Assembly: GCA_017456545.1 (NCBI GenBank)
Contig: JAFTJE010000006.1
Location: forward strand, 1 to 45,312
Source: Clostridia bacterium
Lineage (GTDB): Bacteria > Bacillota > Clostridia > Oscillospirales > CAG-272
DNA length: 45,312 nucleotides
Direction of reading: 5' to 3'
Part shown: positions 27,709 to 34,834 of the stretch, piece by piece
How positions within the stretch are numbered: the first letter of the stretch is position 1
Layout of the letters: every line of letters starts with the position of its first letter
Position numbers and translations under genes: made by a program
Notes under the pieces: generated by a model
Database searches by the model: none
Seen by the model: the letters and a program-made list of their open reading frames with translations, nothing else
Told to the model about the DNA's origin: nothing

Positions 27709-27732
27709 CCTCAAACAAATGTCGGAGGCTAC
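27705..27732 (+). terminator. Hairpin at the end of the EamA gene, T-tract missing
   Basis: GTAGCCTC (27705-27712) pairs with GAGGCTAC (27725-27732) but CCTGCGAG follows instead of T residues. It may be the stem of the original terminator cut off by the insertion of the neighbouring island. Bases 27733-27870 carry nothing else I recognise. Confidence 0.45.
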
Positions 27733-27872
27733 CCTGCGAGCATTAATTACAATATAAACTTGATTTCTATCGTTGCAATATAAATTCACATGAGAGAAAA
27801 TGTCTAATACTTCTTCAAACATATGATTAAAAAAGAGATATCTTGTTGAAAATTTGTTCTTCTAAAGAGCAC

Positions 27873-27901
27873 TTGACGTTGACGTAAATATATGATATAA
27901 T
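27873..27901 (+). promoter_or_regulatory. sigma-A promoter, TTGACG-17-TATAAT
   Basis: TTGACG (27873-27878) and TATAAT (27896-27901) are 17 bases apart, in front of the small gene at the left side of the restriction-modification island. Confidence 0.83.
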
Positions 27902-27928
27902 TTATTACATAAAAATTGGAGGAAGACT

Positions 27929-28177
27929 ATGGATTCTACAAAACTAGTTGAATGGCTAATAGCAGAAAAACAAATGAGTATTCGTTCTGCTAAGGATGTA
28001 CTTTCTCGTTACTGCAGAATATGCAGAATTCTTGGTGTTAATTCGATCAATAGTACCTCTTTAGATGAGCTTCAAGCTAATGAACAATTCAAACAAAGTT
28101 CAATATTTATTAAATCACAGCTTAAACGAACAGTTACATTGTGTCAAGAATTTATAAGCAAATCAGAGAAAAGATAA
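27929..28177 (+). CDS. Small helical protein in the restriction-modification island, unknown
   Basis: The 82-residue product has a GGAGG site and its own promoter. It looks all-helical, with pairs of helices separated by SINSTSLDELQ, and it has two Cys in YCRICR. The layout loosely recalls the N-terminal SAM-like domain of tyrosine recombinases without any catalytic part. It lies 231 bases before the methyltransferase gene on the same strand and shares its AT-rich base use. Its function is unknown. Confidence 0.65.
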   Translation: MDSTKLVEWLIAEKQMSIRSAKDVLSRYCRICRILGVNSINSTSLDELQANEQFKQSSIFIKSQLKRTVTLCQEFISKSEKR

Positions 28178-28408
28178 AATATGGAAACACGAATTACAGA
28201 TGCAGGCATATTTGTTATTATCGGTAGAAATAACTTTTTTGTAAAACTTAGAATGCCTCGAGTATGCGAAACTTCAAGGATTCATTGAGAGTTATGTTAT
28301 GAAAAAATGATGGATAGCATATAAGTAAATTTGAAACATAGCTTGTCTTTCTGTGGTGTATAGAATTGTACAGAGCATAGTTAAGTAATTATATTAAGGA
28401 GAATCAGC

Positions 28409-29482
28409 ATGGAACAATACAATGTAATAGATTTGTTTTCAGGCGTTGGGGGGTTAAGCTATGGCTTTTCAAGATTTTCTCAATTCAATATTATTGCAGC
28501 AAATGAGATAGAAAAAGATATTTCAATAGCATACAAAATGAACCACCCAAAGGTGGAAATGTTAAATTGTGATATAAATAGTTTAACAGAAGAAGTTTTA
28601 TCAAAAGTATTAAATGGTCGTTCAGTAGACATTGTCATTGGTGGACCTCCCTGTCAATCTTATTCAACGCTTGGAAAAAGGCAAATGGATGATAGGGCAA
28701 ATCTATTTATGCAATATAAAAGGGTTCTTAAAATTTTACAACCAAAAGCATTTGTTTTTGAAAATGTAGTTGGAATTTTAAGTATGGATAAAGGCAGACT
28801 CTTTGCTCAAGTTCAAAAGGAATTTGAAGAACTTGGGTATAAATTGAAGCACAAGGTTTTGGATGCAGTTCAATTTGGCGTACCACAGCATAGAGAACGA
28901 GTTATTTTAGTTGGATTTAAAGAAAAAAATGGTTTTAATTATCCAGAGCCTACGCATGGTGAAGGATTAAAACCTTATGTAACTCTGAAGGATGCAATTG
29001 GAGATTTGCCTATATTGGAGAGTGGAGAACACAAAAATTATTATTTGAAAGGTATTTCGAATGAATTTCTCGATTTTGTTAGAAAGAACTCTTCCAACTT
29101 TGTTGAAGAACATTCTGCACCCAAAAATGGTGATCATCTTATAAAAATAATGAAAGCACTAAAAGATGGTCAATCAAAAAATGATCTTCCTGAAGACATT
29201 CGCCCTAAAAGTGGTTATGGTAATACTTATGCAAAATTGTGGTGGAACCAACCGTCTACAACAATAACGAGAAATTTCGCTTGTCCTTCATCCTCAAGAT
29301 GTATTCATCCAAGGGATTCAAGGGCTATGTCTATTCGTGAAGGTGCAAGACTACAAAGCTTTCCGGATAACTACAAGTTTTACGGCTCCGATAGCATTAA
29401 ACGATTGGAAATTGGAAACGCAGTACCACCGTTACTTTCTACAGTCATTGCTAAACAAATGTTAGAGGCATTAAACAAATAG
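28409..29482 (+). CDS. DNA (cytosine-5-)-methyltransferase of a type II system
   Basis: The 357-residue enzyme transfers a methyl group from S-adenosylmethionine to a cytosine in a specific DNA site. Motif I is DLFSGVGGLSYGF (8-20), motif IV is GGPPCQS with the catalytic Cys82, motif VI is ENV (118-120), and motif VIII is QFGVPQHRERV. The target-recognition region lies at about 180-290, and motifs IX and X are REGARLQSFP and IGNAVPPLLS. It has AAGGAG upstream. Sequence is visibly AT-richer than the host genes. It faces the restriction gene (convergent), protecting DNA from that enzyme. The target site cannot be read. Confidence 0.96.
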   Translation: MEQYNVIDLFSGVGGLSYGFSRFSQFNIIAANEIEKDISIAYKMNHPKVEMLNCDINSLTEEVLSKVLNGRSVDIVIGGPPCQSYSTLGKRQMDDRANLFMQYKRVLKILQPKAFVFENVVGILSMDKGRLFAQVQKEFEELGYKLKHKVLDAVQFGVPQHRERVILVGFKEKNGFNYPEPTHGEGLKPYVTLKDAIGDLPILESGEHKNYYLKGISNEFLDFVRKNSSNFVEEHSAPKNGDHLIKIMKALKDGQSKNDLPEDIRPKSGYGNTYAKLWWNQPSTTITRNFACPSSSRCIHPRDSRAMSIREGARLQSFPDNYKFYGSDSIKRLEIGNAVPPLLSTVIAKQMLEALNK

Positions 29483-29516
29483 TAAAGCTACCGAATTTTC
29501 GGTAGCTTTACTTTTA
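29481..29516 (+). terminator. Terminator of the methyltransferase gene
   Basis: GTAAAGCTACCGAA (29481-29494) pairs perfectly with TTCGGTAGCTTTAC (29497-29510), 14 base pairs, followed by TTTTAT. Bases 29517-29681 hold nothing else I can support. Confidence 0.85.
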
Positions 29517-29681
29517 TACCATAATTTTTTTATGTGATTAACACCTGTAAAATGGCATTGCATTTTTTTAATCGTTTCCAATCTACAGTGGGTATTTGTA
29601 AACATTAGCTTTTTTTTGTTTTGTTAGAAAACCCTTAGATATTTGAAAAAACTTTTCGACCTTTCAACATGCTATGTATAT

Positions 29682-30524
29682 TTATTCGCTTAATAATCTA
29701 AACAACTTATCGTAGTCATGATGAAATTGTAACTGACCTTGATGCCATTGAACAAAACCGAAAGGCAACTGAATAGTGGTGCCACCATAGGAAGAACCAT
29801 AGTAGGTTTCATCTTGTGCAGCATTTTTAACAGCATTGCAAACATCTTCAATGAAGAAAATCTCATCTACATCATTTTCTCCAAGCAGGTTTATATACCA
29901 AATAAAGTTAGACCACTCACTTTTATTTAACACAGCTCCCATAGAGAAGGACAATTTTGTAATTTCATAAGCATAGTCAGAAAACCAATTTAACAAGTCA
30001 TAGTATAGGTTTTCATCATAATTTTTAAGAGTAGTTGCATTCAAGCTTTTGTGTCGAATTTGCAAATCAAAGTTTTTTTGGTTAGTCCTATCTGCATATT
30101 CTTCGATAATTTCAACGGCATCTTCTGCAGCTGCCCAAAATAAATTAATTGCTCTTTTTACAGATTCAGGTATTTTTGTATCAAACTGCATTTCAAAAGT
30201 ATTAATGAACAGGCCAGCCCTAACGAAATAAACTTGTCCACTTAAACTTTTTTTAATGGACACATTTATCATTTCGTTATTGCTTAAATATACCTTCAAA
30301 TCTGTTTTAGATTTGGTTTTACGACCATTTATACTAGGTACATTGGTTTCGTGCAGTCCACCTATACTGGTTTCCCTTATGTTTTCGTTTGAACGACAAA
30401 CTCTATCTAAGAAGCTTTGTCTAAATTCCTTGTTAGTATCTAATTGTTCTTTAACCAAGTTTTCGTTTTTGTGTCCTGATAGTTTAGCGTGCTTCCAACC
30501 GGTAGCTCTATTTCTATGTTCCAT
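29682..30524 (-). CDS. Probable type II restriction endonuclease
   Basis: The 280-residue protein is the likely partner nuclease of the methyltransferase. The region RKTKSKTDLKVYLSNNEMIN then VSIKKS looks like a PD-(D/E)XK core, with Asp75 and the S-x-K strand at 89-91. The GWKHAKLSGHKNE head is a pattern I associate with restriction enzymes, but I cannot name the family. It starts two bases after the controller gene, so the two are one transcript. Base use is AT-rich, like the rest of the island. The call rests on context plus motif. Confidence 0.78.
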   Translation of the reverse strand: MEHRNRATGWKHAKLSGHKNENLVKEQLDTNKEFRQSFLDRVCRSNENIRETSIGGLHETNVPSINGRKTKSKTDLKVYLSNNEMINVSIKKSLSGQVYFVRAGLFINTFEMQFDTKIPESVKRAINLFWAAAEDAVEIIEEYADRTNQKNFDLQIRHKSLNATTLKNYDENLYYDLLNWFSDYAYEITKLSFSMGAVLNKSEWSNFIWYINLLGENDVDEIFFIEDVCNAVKNAAQDETYYGSSYGGTTIQLPFGFVQWHQGQLQFHHDYDKLFRLLSE

Positions 30525-30526
30525 TT

Positions 30527-30736
30527 TTATTTCTCCAAGAATAGTTTATATGTTTCAATTTCGAGTGCATCTGCTATGCGCTGAATGTTTTCGAGAGAAA
30601 TACTACGGCGACAGCATTCGATAGCACTGATATAGGTCCTATGCATACCACATTTATCTGCAAATGCCTCCTGTGAGATGCCAATAGCAGTTCGATATTT
30701 TTTAAGATTAGTTCCAAATACTTTCACAATATCCAT
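30527..30736 (-). CDS. XRE-family controller (C) protein of the restriction-modification system
   Basis: The 69-residue protein is one helix-turn-helix XRE domain: FGTNLKKYRTAIGISQEAFADK then CGMHRTYISAIECCRRSIS. This size and the place just upstream of the restriction gene are typical of C proteins, which delay restriction until methylation is complete and later repress. The AGGAGG site and a C-box-like sequence lie upstream. Orphan XRE regulators look alike, so the role is inferred from position. Confidence 0.87.
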   Translation of the reverse strand: MDIVKVFGTNLKKYRTAIGISQEAFADKCGMHRTYISAIECCRRSISLENIQRIADALEIETYKLFLEK

Positions 30737-30759
30737 TATACTAGTCCTCCTACTAATAG

Positions 30760-30788
30760 ATTATAACATTTTGCATACTATAAGTCTA
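30760..30788 (-). promoter_or_regulatory. Weak promoter with overlapping C-box-like operator
   Basis: On the minus strand TATAAT (30760-30765) is 17 bases from TAGACT (30783-30788), a poor -35. The word GACTTATAGT (30777-30786) overlaps this -35 and matches half of the GACTTATAGTC-type C-box known from PvuII and AhdI systems. This supports activation and later repression by the C protein. Confidence 0.6.
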
Positions 30789-30955
30789 CACACAATAAGT
30801 AACCTCAGTATTTTAATCTTATTAGTTAAAGATATATGATTACTTACACCATTCATAATGTTGGAGAAAACTTTTACTTAGGCGGTGATCGGCTCTGATT
30901 GCCCTTGGCAAGCATTCACTACCGACCCTTCAAGCCCTGTCAAATAATGTTCAAA
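30789..30955. other. Non-coding stretch at the right side of the island
   Basis: No gene is seen. The frame ending at TAA 30945-30947 stays open for 21 codons (ending in TDPSSPVK) and lies just before a good terminator, so it may be the tail of a gene cut by the island. This is speculation. Confidence 0.4.
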
Positions 30956-30957
30956 AC

Positions 30958-30985
30958 AAAAAGGTGGACTTGCCACCTTTTTTTG
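30958..30985 (+). terminator. Intrinsic terminator
   Basis: AAAGGTGG (30960-30967) pairs with CCACCTTT (30973-30980), then T residues. No intact gene reads into it from the left. Confidence 0.85.
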
Positions 30986-31056
30986 TTTTGTGAAGAGGCG
31001 ATAAAAAAGATATTTTGGCTTTTTAACCGATGGATTTGAACTCTTGTGCTTCTAAT

Positions 31057-31223
31057 CACGGCAGAGCCGTGTATATCATTGATGTGGAGCATCGTATATC
31101 ATCAACGGCTTGCCGTTGTATATCATCATTGCGAAAGAGGATACAGCTTATGGCTGATGATATACACCTTCGGTGATGAGATACACGCTTATGCGTGATG
31201 ATATGCCATTGCTTTCGCAATGG
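31057..31223. repeat. Array of small hairpins joined by TATATCAT / ATGATATA
   Basis: Left half: hairpins CACGGC-GCCGTG (31057-31071), GATG-CATC (31081-31093) and CAACGGC-GCCGTTG (31103-31118), each followed by TATATCAT (31072, 31095, 31119). Right half: hairpins CAGC-GCTG (31144-31156), CACC-GGTG (31165-31175), CACGC-GCGTG (31184-31197) and CCATTGC-GCAATGG (31206-31223), separated by ATGATATA or one-base variants (31157, 31176, 31198). The two linker words are reverse complements, so the array has a turning point near 31127-31143. Stem sequences all differ. No coding role is seen. Confidence 0.9.
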
Positions 31224-31226
31224 ATA

Positions 31227-31260
31227 AAAAATTCGACAAGTCGAAACTTGTCGAATTTTT
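31227..31260 (-). terminator. Terminator of tRNA-Leu
   Basis: AAAAATTCGACAAG (31227-31240) pairs perfectly with CTTGTCGAATTTTT (31247-31260) over 14 bases around a six-base loop. Confidence 0.92.
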
Positions 31261-31343
31261 GGTGCGGATGACAGGACTTGAACCTGCACATCGGAGATAC
31301 CAGATCCTAAGTCTGGCGCGTCTGCCAATTCCGCCACATCCGC
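31260..31343 (-). tRNA. tRNA-Leu (anticodon TAG)
   Basis: The minus strand gives a class II tRNA: acceptor GCGGATG/CATCCGC, anticodon stem CCAGA/TCTGG with loop CTTAGGA (anticodon TAG), a long variable arm typical of Leu, T loop TTCAAGT, discriminator A and encoded CCA. Confidence 0.95.
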
Positions 31344-31360
31344 TTATTTTGTACCACTAT

Positions 31361-31389
31361 ATAATACTATAAAAAAAAGCTTTTGTCAA
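31361..31389 (-). promoter_or_regulatory. sigma-A promoter of tRNA-Leu, TTGACA-17-TATTAT
   Basis: On the minus strand TTGACA (31384-31389) and TATTAT (31361-31366) are 17 bases apart, the same -10 word as the tRNA-Lys promoter. Confidence 0.88.
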
Positions 31390-31433
31390 GGTATTTTACC
31401 ACAAGTTATACAATAAATATATAGGATAATAGA

Positions 31434-31470
31434 AGAAAAATGACTCGCATATAAGGTCTTGCGAGTCATT
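31434..31470 (-). terminator. Terminator of lgt
   Basis: AATGACTCGCA (31439-31449) pairs perfectly with TGCGAGTCATT (31460-31470). Read on the minus strand a T-run follows. Confidence 0.87.
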
Positions 31471-31475
31471 TGGTT

Positions 31476-32351
31476 TTATTTTGTTTCTTCTGCCTGACTT
31501 ATTTCTTTTGCTTGATTTATTTCTTCTGCTTGATTTATTTCTTCTGCCTGCCCGTTGAAGTCGATTTTACCGGCTTTTATTTTTCTTGTGACATAAATAA
31601 AGCCTGTGATGGCGAATATTTCAATGAGAATACTGATAAACTGTGATGTTGAAAGAACACCCACAAAGCCTCTGTATTCATCTCCTCTTAAGAACTCATC
31701 AAAGAATCGTATAACTCCGTATGAAATAAGGTAGGTGAACAAAAGCCTGCCCTTAAGCTTTCCCTTACGGTAGAGATACAGTATCACTGCGAAGAGGATA
31801 AAGCAGCACAATGCCTCAAGGAGCTGAACAGGGAAGCGACGAACTCCGTTTATAGTGGGAACAAGATGATTTGTGTGGGTTATAAATCCAAAGGAGGATT
31901 CTATACCGTAGCAGCATCCACCAAAGAAGCAGCCGATTCTTGCAAAGCCGTGGAATAAGGGGATGGTAAAGCCCATTAAATCAGTATAGAGTGGAATGTC
32001 ATATTTTTTAATGCGAAGATAAATATAACCGATTATGGCTCCACCGATAAGACCACCGTAGAACACCTGACCTCCAAAGAGAATGCGAATAGCATTTATA
32101 AATGATTTGAAATCGGTTACCTTAGCAAATACCATTCCAAAATATTGGATATTAGTAATACCGTACAGAATATGACCGCCTATAAAAATTCCGATACAGA
32201 CAATGAGGAGGAAAACAATTGCGTCATTATCATCCTTACCCGCTTTATTAATATAATGGCAATAAATAACACCGCAGAGCAGAAACGCCGCTGTGGCAAA
32301 TAAGAAATATAAGGATATCTCCTTACCTAAAAATTCAAATGATGGGAACAT
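31476..32351 (-). CDS. lgt: Prolipoprotein diacylglyceryl transferase
   Basis: This 291-residue membrane enzyme attaches diacylglycerol to the lipobox Cys of prelipoproteins, the first step of lipoprotein maturation, and so serves the lipoproteins at 3391, 10098 and 33095. About seven hydrophobic helices are visible. The signature HGFARIGCFFGGCCYG lies at 134-149 with the essential Arg138, and YGVIRFFDEFLRGDE near 211 is also typical. The last 24 residues are four hexapeptide repeats (QAEEIN type), outside the normal fold. The start follows GAGG. It is preceded by the terminator of the small membrane protein; I see no clear promoter of its own. Confidence 0.95.
   Translation of the reverse strand: MFPSFEFLGKEISLYFLFATAAFLLCGVIYCHYINKAGKDDNDAIVFLLIVCIGIFIGGHILYGITNIQYFGMVFAKVTDFKSFINAIRILFGGQVFYGGLIGGAIIGYIYLRIKKYDIPLYTDLMGFTIPLFHGFARIGCFFGGCCYGIESSFGFITHTNHLVPTINGVRRFPVQLLEALCCFILFAVILYLYRKGKLKGRLLFTYLISYGVIRFFDEFLRGDEYRGFVGVLSTSQFISILIEIFAITGFIYVTRKIKAGKIDFNGQAEEINQAEEINQAKEISQAEETK
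31479..31550. repeat. 18-base tandem repeat in the 3' end of lgt
   Basis: Four units of 18 bases encode QAEEIN, QAEEIN, QAKEIS and QAEETK. The middle two units are identical or nearly so, so the number may vary between strains. Confidence 0.92.
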
Positions 32352-32385
32352 GTAAACCTCATTAATAATTAAATAAAAACAAAAA

Positions 32386-32412
32386 GAGTGTTACCGAAGC
32401 AACACCCGTTTT
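32386..32412 (-). terminator. Terminator of the DUF4190-like gene
   Basis: GAGTGTT and AACACCC (about 32386-32408) form a stem with one mismatch, and on the minus strand CTTTTTG follows. Confidence 0.7.
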
Positions 32413-32423
32413 TGTTTGTTAAA

Positions 32424-32753
32424 TTAGGCTGCTGCGCAAGCCAAAATAACGCAAAGTGCGCAAAGTGTACCGATTGCTGCAAGGCATGTACCAATGATAC
32501 CCATTACCAAGCCGGCTGTTGCAAGACCGGAAGCCTTACCGTTAGCAGCCTTGGACATCTTACGGCCCTTAACACCAAATACGATAGCAAGAATACCGCA
32601 AAGAAGTGCAACAAAGGGGAGATATACACCAATCCATGCTATGATAATGCTGATAATGCTAAGAATAAGAGCAGCAATAGAGAAGCCCTTACCGTTGCTT
32701 ACGGGAGCAGGAGCGGGTGCAAACTCATTGAAGTTGTTGAAGTTGTTATCCAT
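32424..32753 (-). CDS. Small DUF4190-like membrane protein
   Basis: The 109-residue product has a Asn/Pro/Ala-rich head (FNNFNEFAPAPAPV), then two pairs of hydrophobic helices: SIAALILSIISIIIAWIGVY and a second pair after the basic GRKMSK segment, starting SGLATAGLVMGIIGTC. This matches DUF4190-type proteins common in gut clostridia. The role is unknown. It has GGAGG, its own promoter and terminator. Confidence 0.82.
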   Translation of the reverse strand: MDNNFNNFNEFAPAPAPVSNGKGFSIAALILSIISIIIAWIGVYLPFVALLCGILAIVFGVKGRKMSKAANGKASGLATAGLVMGIIGTCLAAIGTLCALCVILACAAA

Positions 32754-32790
32754 TGAATTGTCCTCCTTTTATAAATATTTTGACGCTTTA

Positions 32791-32819
32791 ATTATACAAT
32801 GCGTTGTTAAAAAAGTCAA
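32791..32819 (-). promoter_or_regulatory. sigma-A promoter, TTGACT-17-TATAAT
   Basis: On the minus strand TTGACT (32814-32819) and TATAAT (32791-32796) are 17 bases apart. It drives the DUF4190-like gene. The stretch 32820-33020 is AT-rich with no gene seen. Confidence 0.87.
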
Positions 32820-33022
32820 TACATATTTACAAATTATTCAAAAAAATTTTTATTATTCCAACAATTGGAAAAGTATGTAAATATTTTTGGAAATATATGT
32901 TAAATTTTGTCGACGGTATGTCCGAAAATATCAAAAAGCCTGTAAATTTGTTGTATTACTCAAAGTAAACGGTACAGAGGATTGTTAATTAAATTAACCA
33001 CAGTAAATTTTTCCAAAAGCTA

Positions 33023-33051
33023 TAGACAAGGATTTGCTCATATGCTATAAT
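33023..33051 (+). promoter_or_regulatory. sigma-A promoter, TAGACA-17-TATAAT
   Basis: TAGACA (33023-33028) and TATAAT (33046-33051) are 17 bases apart, before the solute-binding lipoprotein gene. Confidence 0.83.
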
Positions 33052-33094
33052 AAAAATAGACTTAACAACAAAGTGAAATGAAGGAGGAAAATAT

Positions 33095-34795
33095 ATGAAA
33101 CGGAAAATATTTTTAGTGTGCTTAATTACATCCCTTGTGATGATTTTTTCAGTAGCATTAGCCTCCTGCTCGGAGGAGCTGACTCCTCCCAATGTTGAGA
33201 TAGCAAATGCTGATAGCACGAAAACATCGGTAAGCTTTGAAATTGTGGAAAACGACCCGGATAATATTGGAGCTGTAACGGAAATTGAGCTTTGGAGTGG
33301 TACAGTAAAGATTAAAACAGCCGACAGTACAGAAATAAGGAAGTTTTCAGACCTTGATGCGAACACATTGTATACGGTTAAGGTTGTATATTCATATGAC
33401 TTGGGTGACGAAAACGGTGAGGTAACAAGCACTGAAACGGTTGATATAAAAACCGTTGACAGCTTTTCCTCGAAGACTGATGTAAGAAGAAGCTGGGAGG
33501 GTAAGACTCTTAATATTGCTTGCTCAACCTGGTCCGGCACCCCCGGTGCTCCGTGGTCTGTAATGGAGCTCTGTATTGAGGAGGGTAAGGACTCCGGCTT
33601 TGGTACATACATTGACAAGGCAGTGCTGGAAAGAGAGAAATATATTAAGGAAGCCTACGGTGTGGAGCTTAATTGGATAAACGCTACACGCTGGAGCATG
33701 CAAGATGCATTGGAGCAGGCAACTCTTGCAGAAAATATAAATTATGACCTTGCTATGCCCCGTATGATGAGAGCACAGCAAATCGTTGCAGGTGGATATG
33801 TATACGACCTTAAGGACAGAGACTTTATTGATTTTGCTAATCCGTATTACAGTAAAAACTCTGTAGATTCCTATACAGCAAAGGGTCATACCTTCTTTGT
33901 TGCGGGAGATTTTTCCACTCTTGATAAGGAAACAGCATTTGTTCTTTACTTTAACAAAACACTTCTCGGTGGAGAAGAGGCAACAAAGGAGCTCTATCAA
34001 AAGGTAAGGGATGGAAAATGGACATGGAGTGAGCTTGTTACACTTGCAAGTGCCAGCTACAAGGATGACGGTGACGGAATACGCGGAGATACTGATGTAT
34101 ACGGGTTGGGTACCACCACTTATTCAAGATATTTTGAATATTTCGGTGTGACACAGGCAGGTGTTAATGAAAATACAGGCGAATGGGAAATAGCTGTTAA
34201 TGATTCAAGAGCAGATGATATTGTTTCCGCTATAATTACCTCCAATAAGGCTATTTGGTGCAGATCAGCCTGGGCAGGATGCTGGGGTGGCCCCCAATTA
34301 TTATGTGAGCAAGGCTTATTATTGTTTTATAATGATGTTCTTCAGTACTCATATTTAGGAGAGAACGGGGATATCGGTGTTGTTCCTTTCCCGATGCTTA
34401 ACGAGGAACAAGGCAGATATTGTGTACCCTGTGCATATCAGCAGACTGTTCTTATGTGTATTCCCAAGGTGACACAGGACAGAGCAATGTCAGAGTATTT
34501 CCTCGATGTGCTTGCCTGGACGGGCAATGAGTATACAATGAAGGCATATATTCAGCAAAAATCACAGCAGTTTACATCCGAAGAGGATATGGAAATGCTT
34601 ACAACATATATACTTCCCAATATTGTGTATGACGCAGGCGGAGCAGTAGGCTGGGGAAGTCTTATAGGTCATGCGAGGGATGAGTCTTATAACGGCAATA
34701 TAAATACATTTGATAACGCTTATGTTAAGTATGAGCCTGATGCCCTAAAAACAATTGCCCAGTGGAATGATGCATGGGGTGCGTATACAGAATGA
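33095..34795 (+). CDS. Solute-binding lipoprotein with N-terminal fibronectin III-like domain
   Basis: The 566-residue product has a lipoprotein signal with lipobox LASC (Cys25). Residues about 30-118 form a fibronectin-III-like sandwich (NADSTKTSVSFEI, then LDANTLYTVKVVYSYDL). Residues 135-566 resemble family 1 extracellular solute-binding proteins of ABC sugar transporters, with the KLNIACSTW-type opening strand (TLNIACSTW here), FVLYFNKTLLGG and ATKELYQKVRDGKWTWSELVTLA. No permease or ATPase genes lie beside it. The added FN3 domain is unusual. It is a single-gene unit with GGAGG and a bidirectional terminator. Confidence 0.83.
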   Translation: MKRKIFLVCLITSLVMIFSVALASCSEELTPPNVEIANADSTKTSVSFEIVENDPDNIGAVTEIELWSGTVKIKTADSTEIRKFSDLDANTLYTVKVVYSYDLGDENGEVTSTETVDIKTVDSFSSKTDVRRSWEGKTLNIACSTWSGTPGAPWSVMELCIEEGKDSGFGTYIDKAVLEREKYIKEAYGVELNWINATRWSMQDALEQATLAENINYDLAMPRMMRAQQIVAGGYVYDLKDRDFIDFANPYYSKNSVDSYTAKGHTFFVAGDFSTLDKETAFVLYFNKTLLGGEEATKELYQKVRDGKWTWSELVTLASASYKDDGDGIRGDTDVYGLGTTTYSRYFEYFGVTQAGVNENTGEWEIAVNDSRADDIVSAIITSNKAIWCRSAWAGCWGGPQLLCEQGLLLFYNDVLQYSYLGENGDIGVVPFPMLNEEQGRYCVPCAYQQTVLMCIPKVTQDRAMSEYFLDVLAWTGNEYTMKAYIQQKSQQFTSEEDMEMLTTYILPNIVYDAGGAVGWGSLIGHARDESYNGNINTFDNAYVKYEPDALKTIAQWNDAWGAYTE

Positions 34796-34801
34796 TAAAC
34801 T

Positions 34802-34834
34802 AAAAGAAGCTGACATCTGTCAGCTTCTTTTTAT
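34802..34834. terminator. Bidirectional terminator between the solute-binding gene and xth
   Basis: AAAAGAAGCTGACA (34802-34815) pairs perfectly with TGTCAGCTTCTTTT (34818-34831). T residues lie on both strands, serving both converging genes; the stem overlaps the stop of xth. Confidence 0.88.

Noticed and set aside
28181-28288. 35-codon frame between the small island gene and the methyltransferase
   Set aside because: No ribosome site, no recognisable motif, and the length is within chance in AT-rich DNA.
31029-31045. T-arm-like GTTCAAATCC (minus strand) as a tRNA fragment
   Set aside because: The flanking bases do not form a T stem and no other tRNA part is present.
31057-31223. CRISPR array
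   Set aside because: Linkers are eight bases long, the parts between are palindromic and short, and there are no cas genes. The 38-base tandem units at 18199 also have no spacers.
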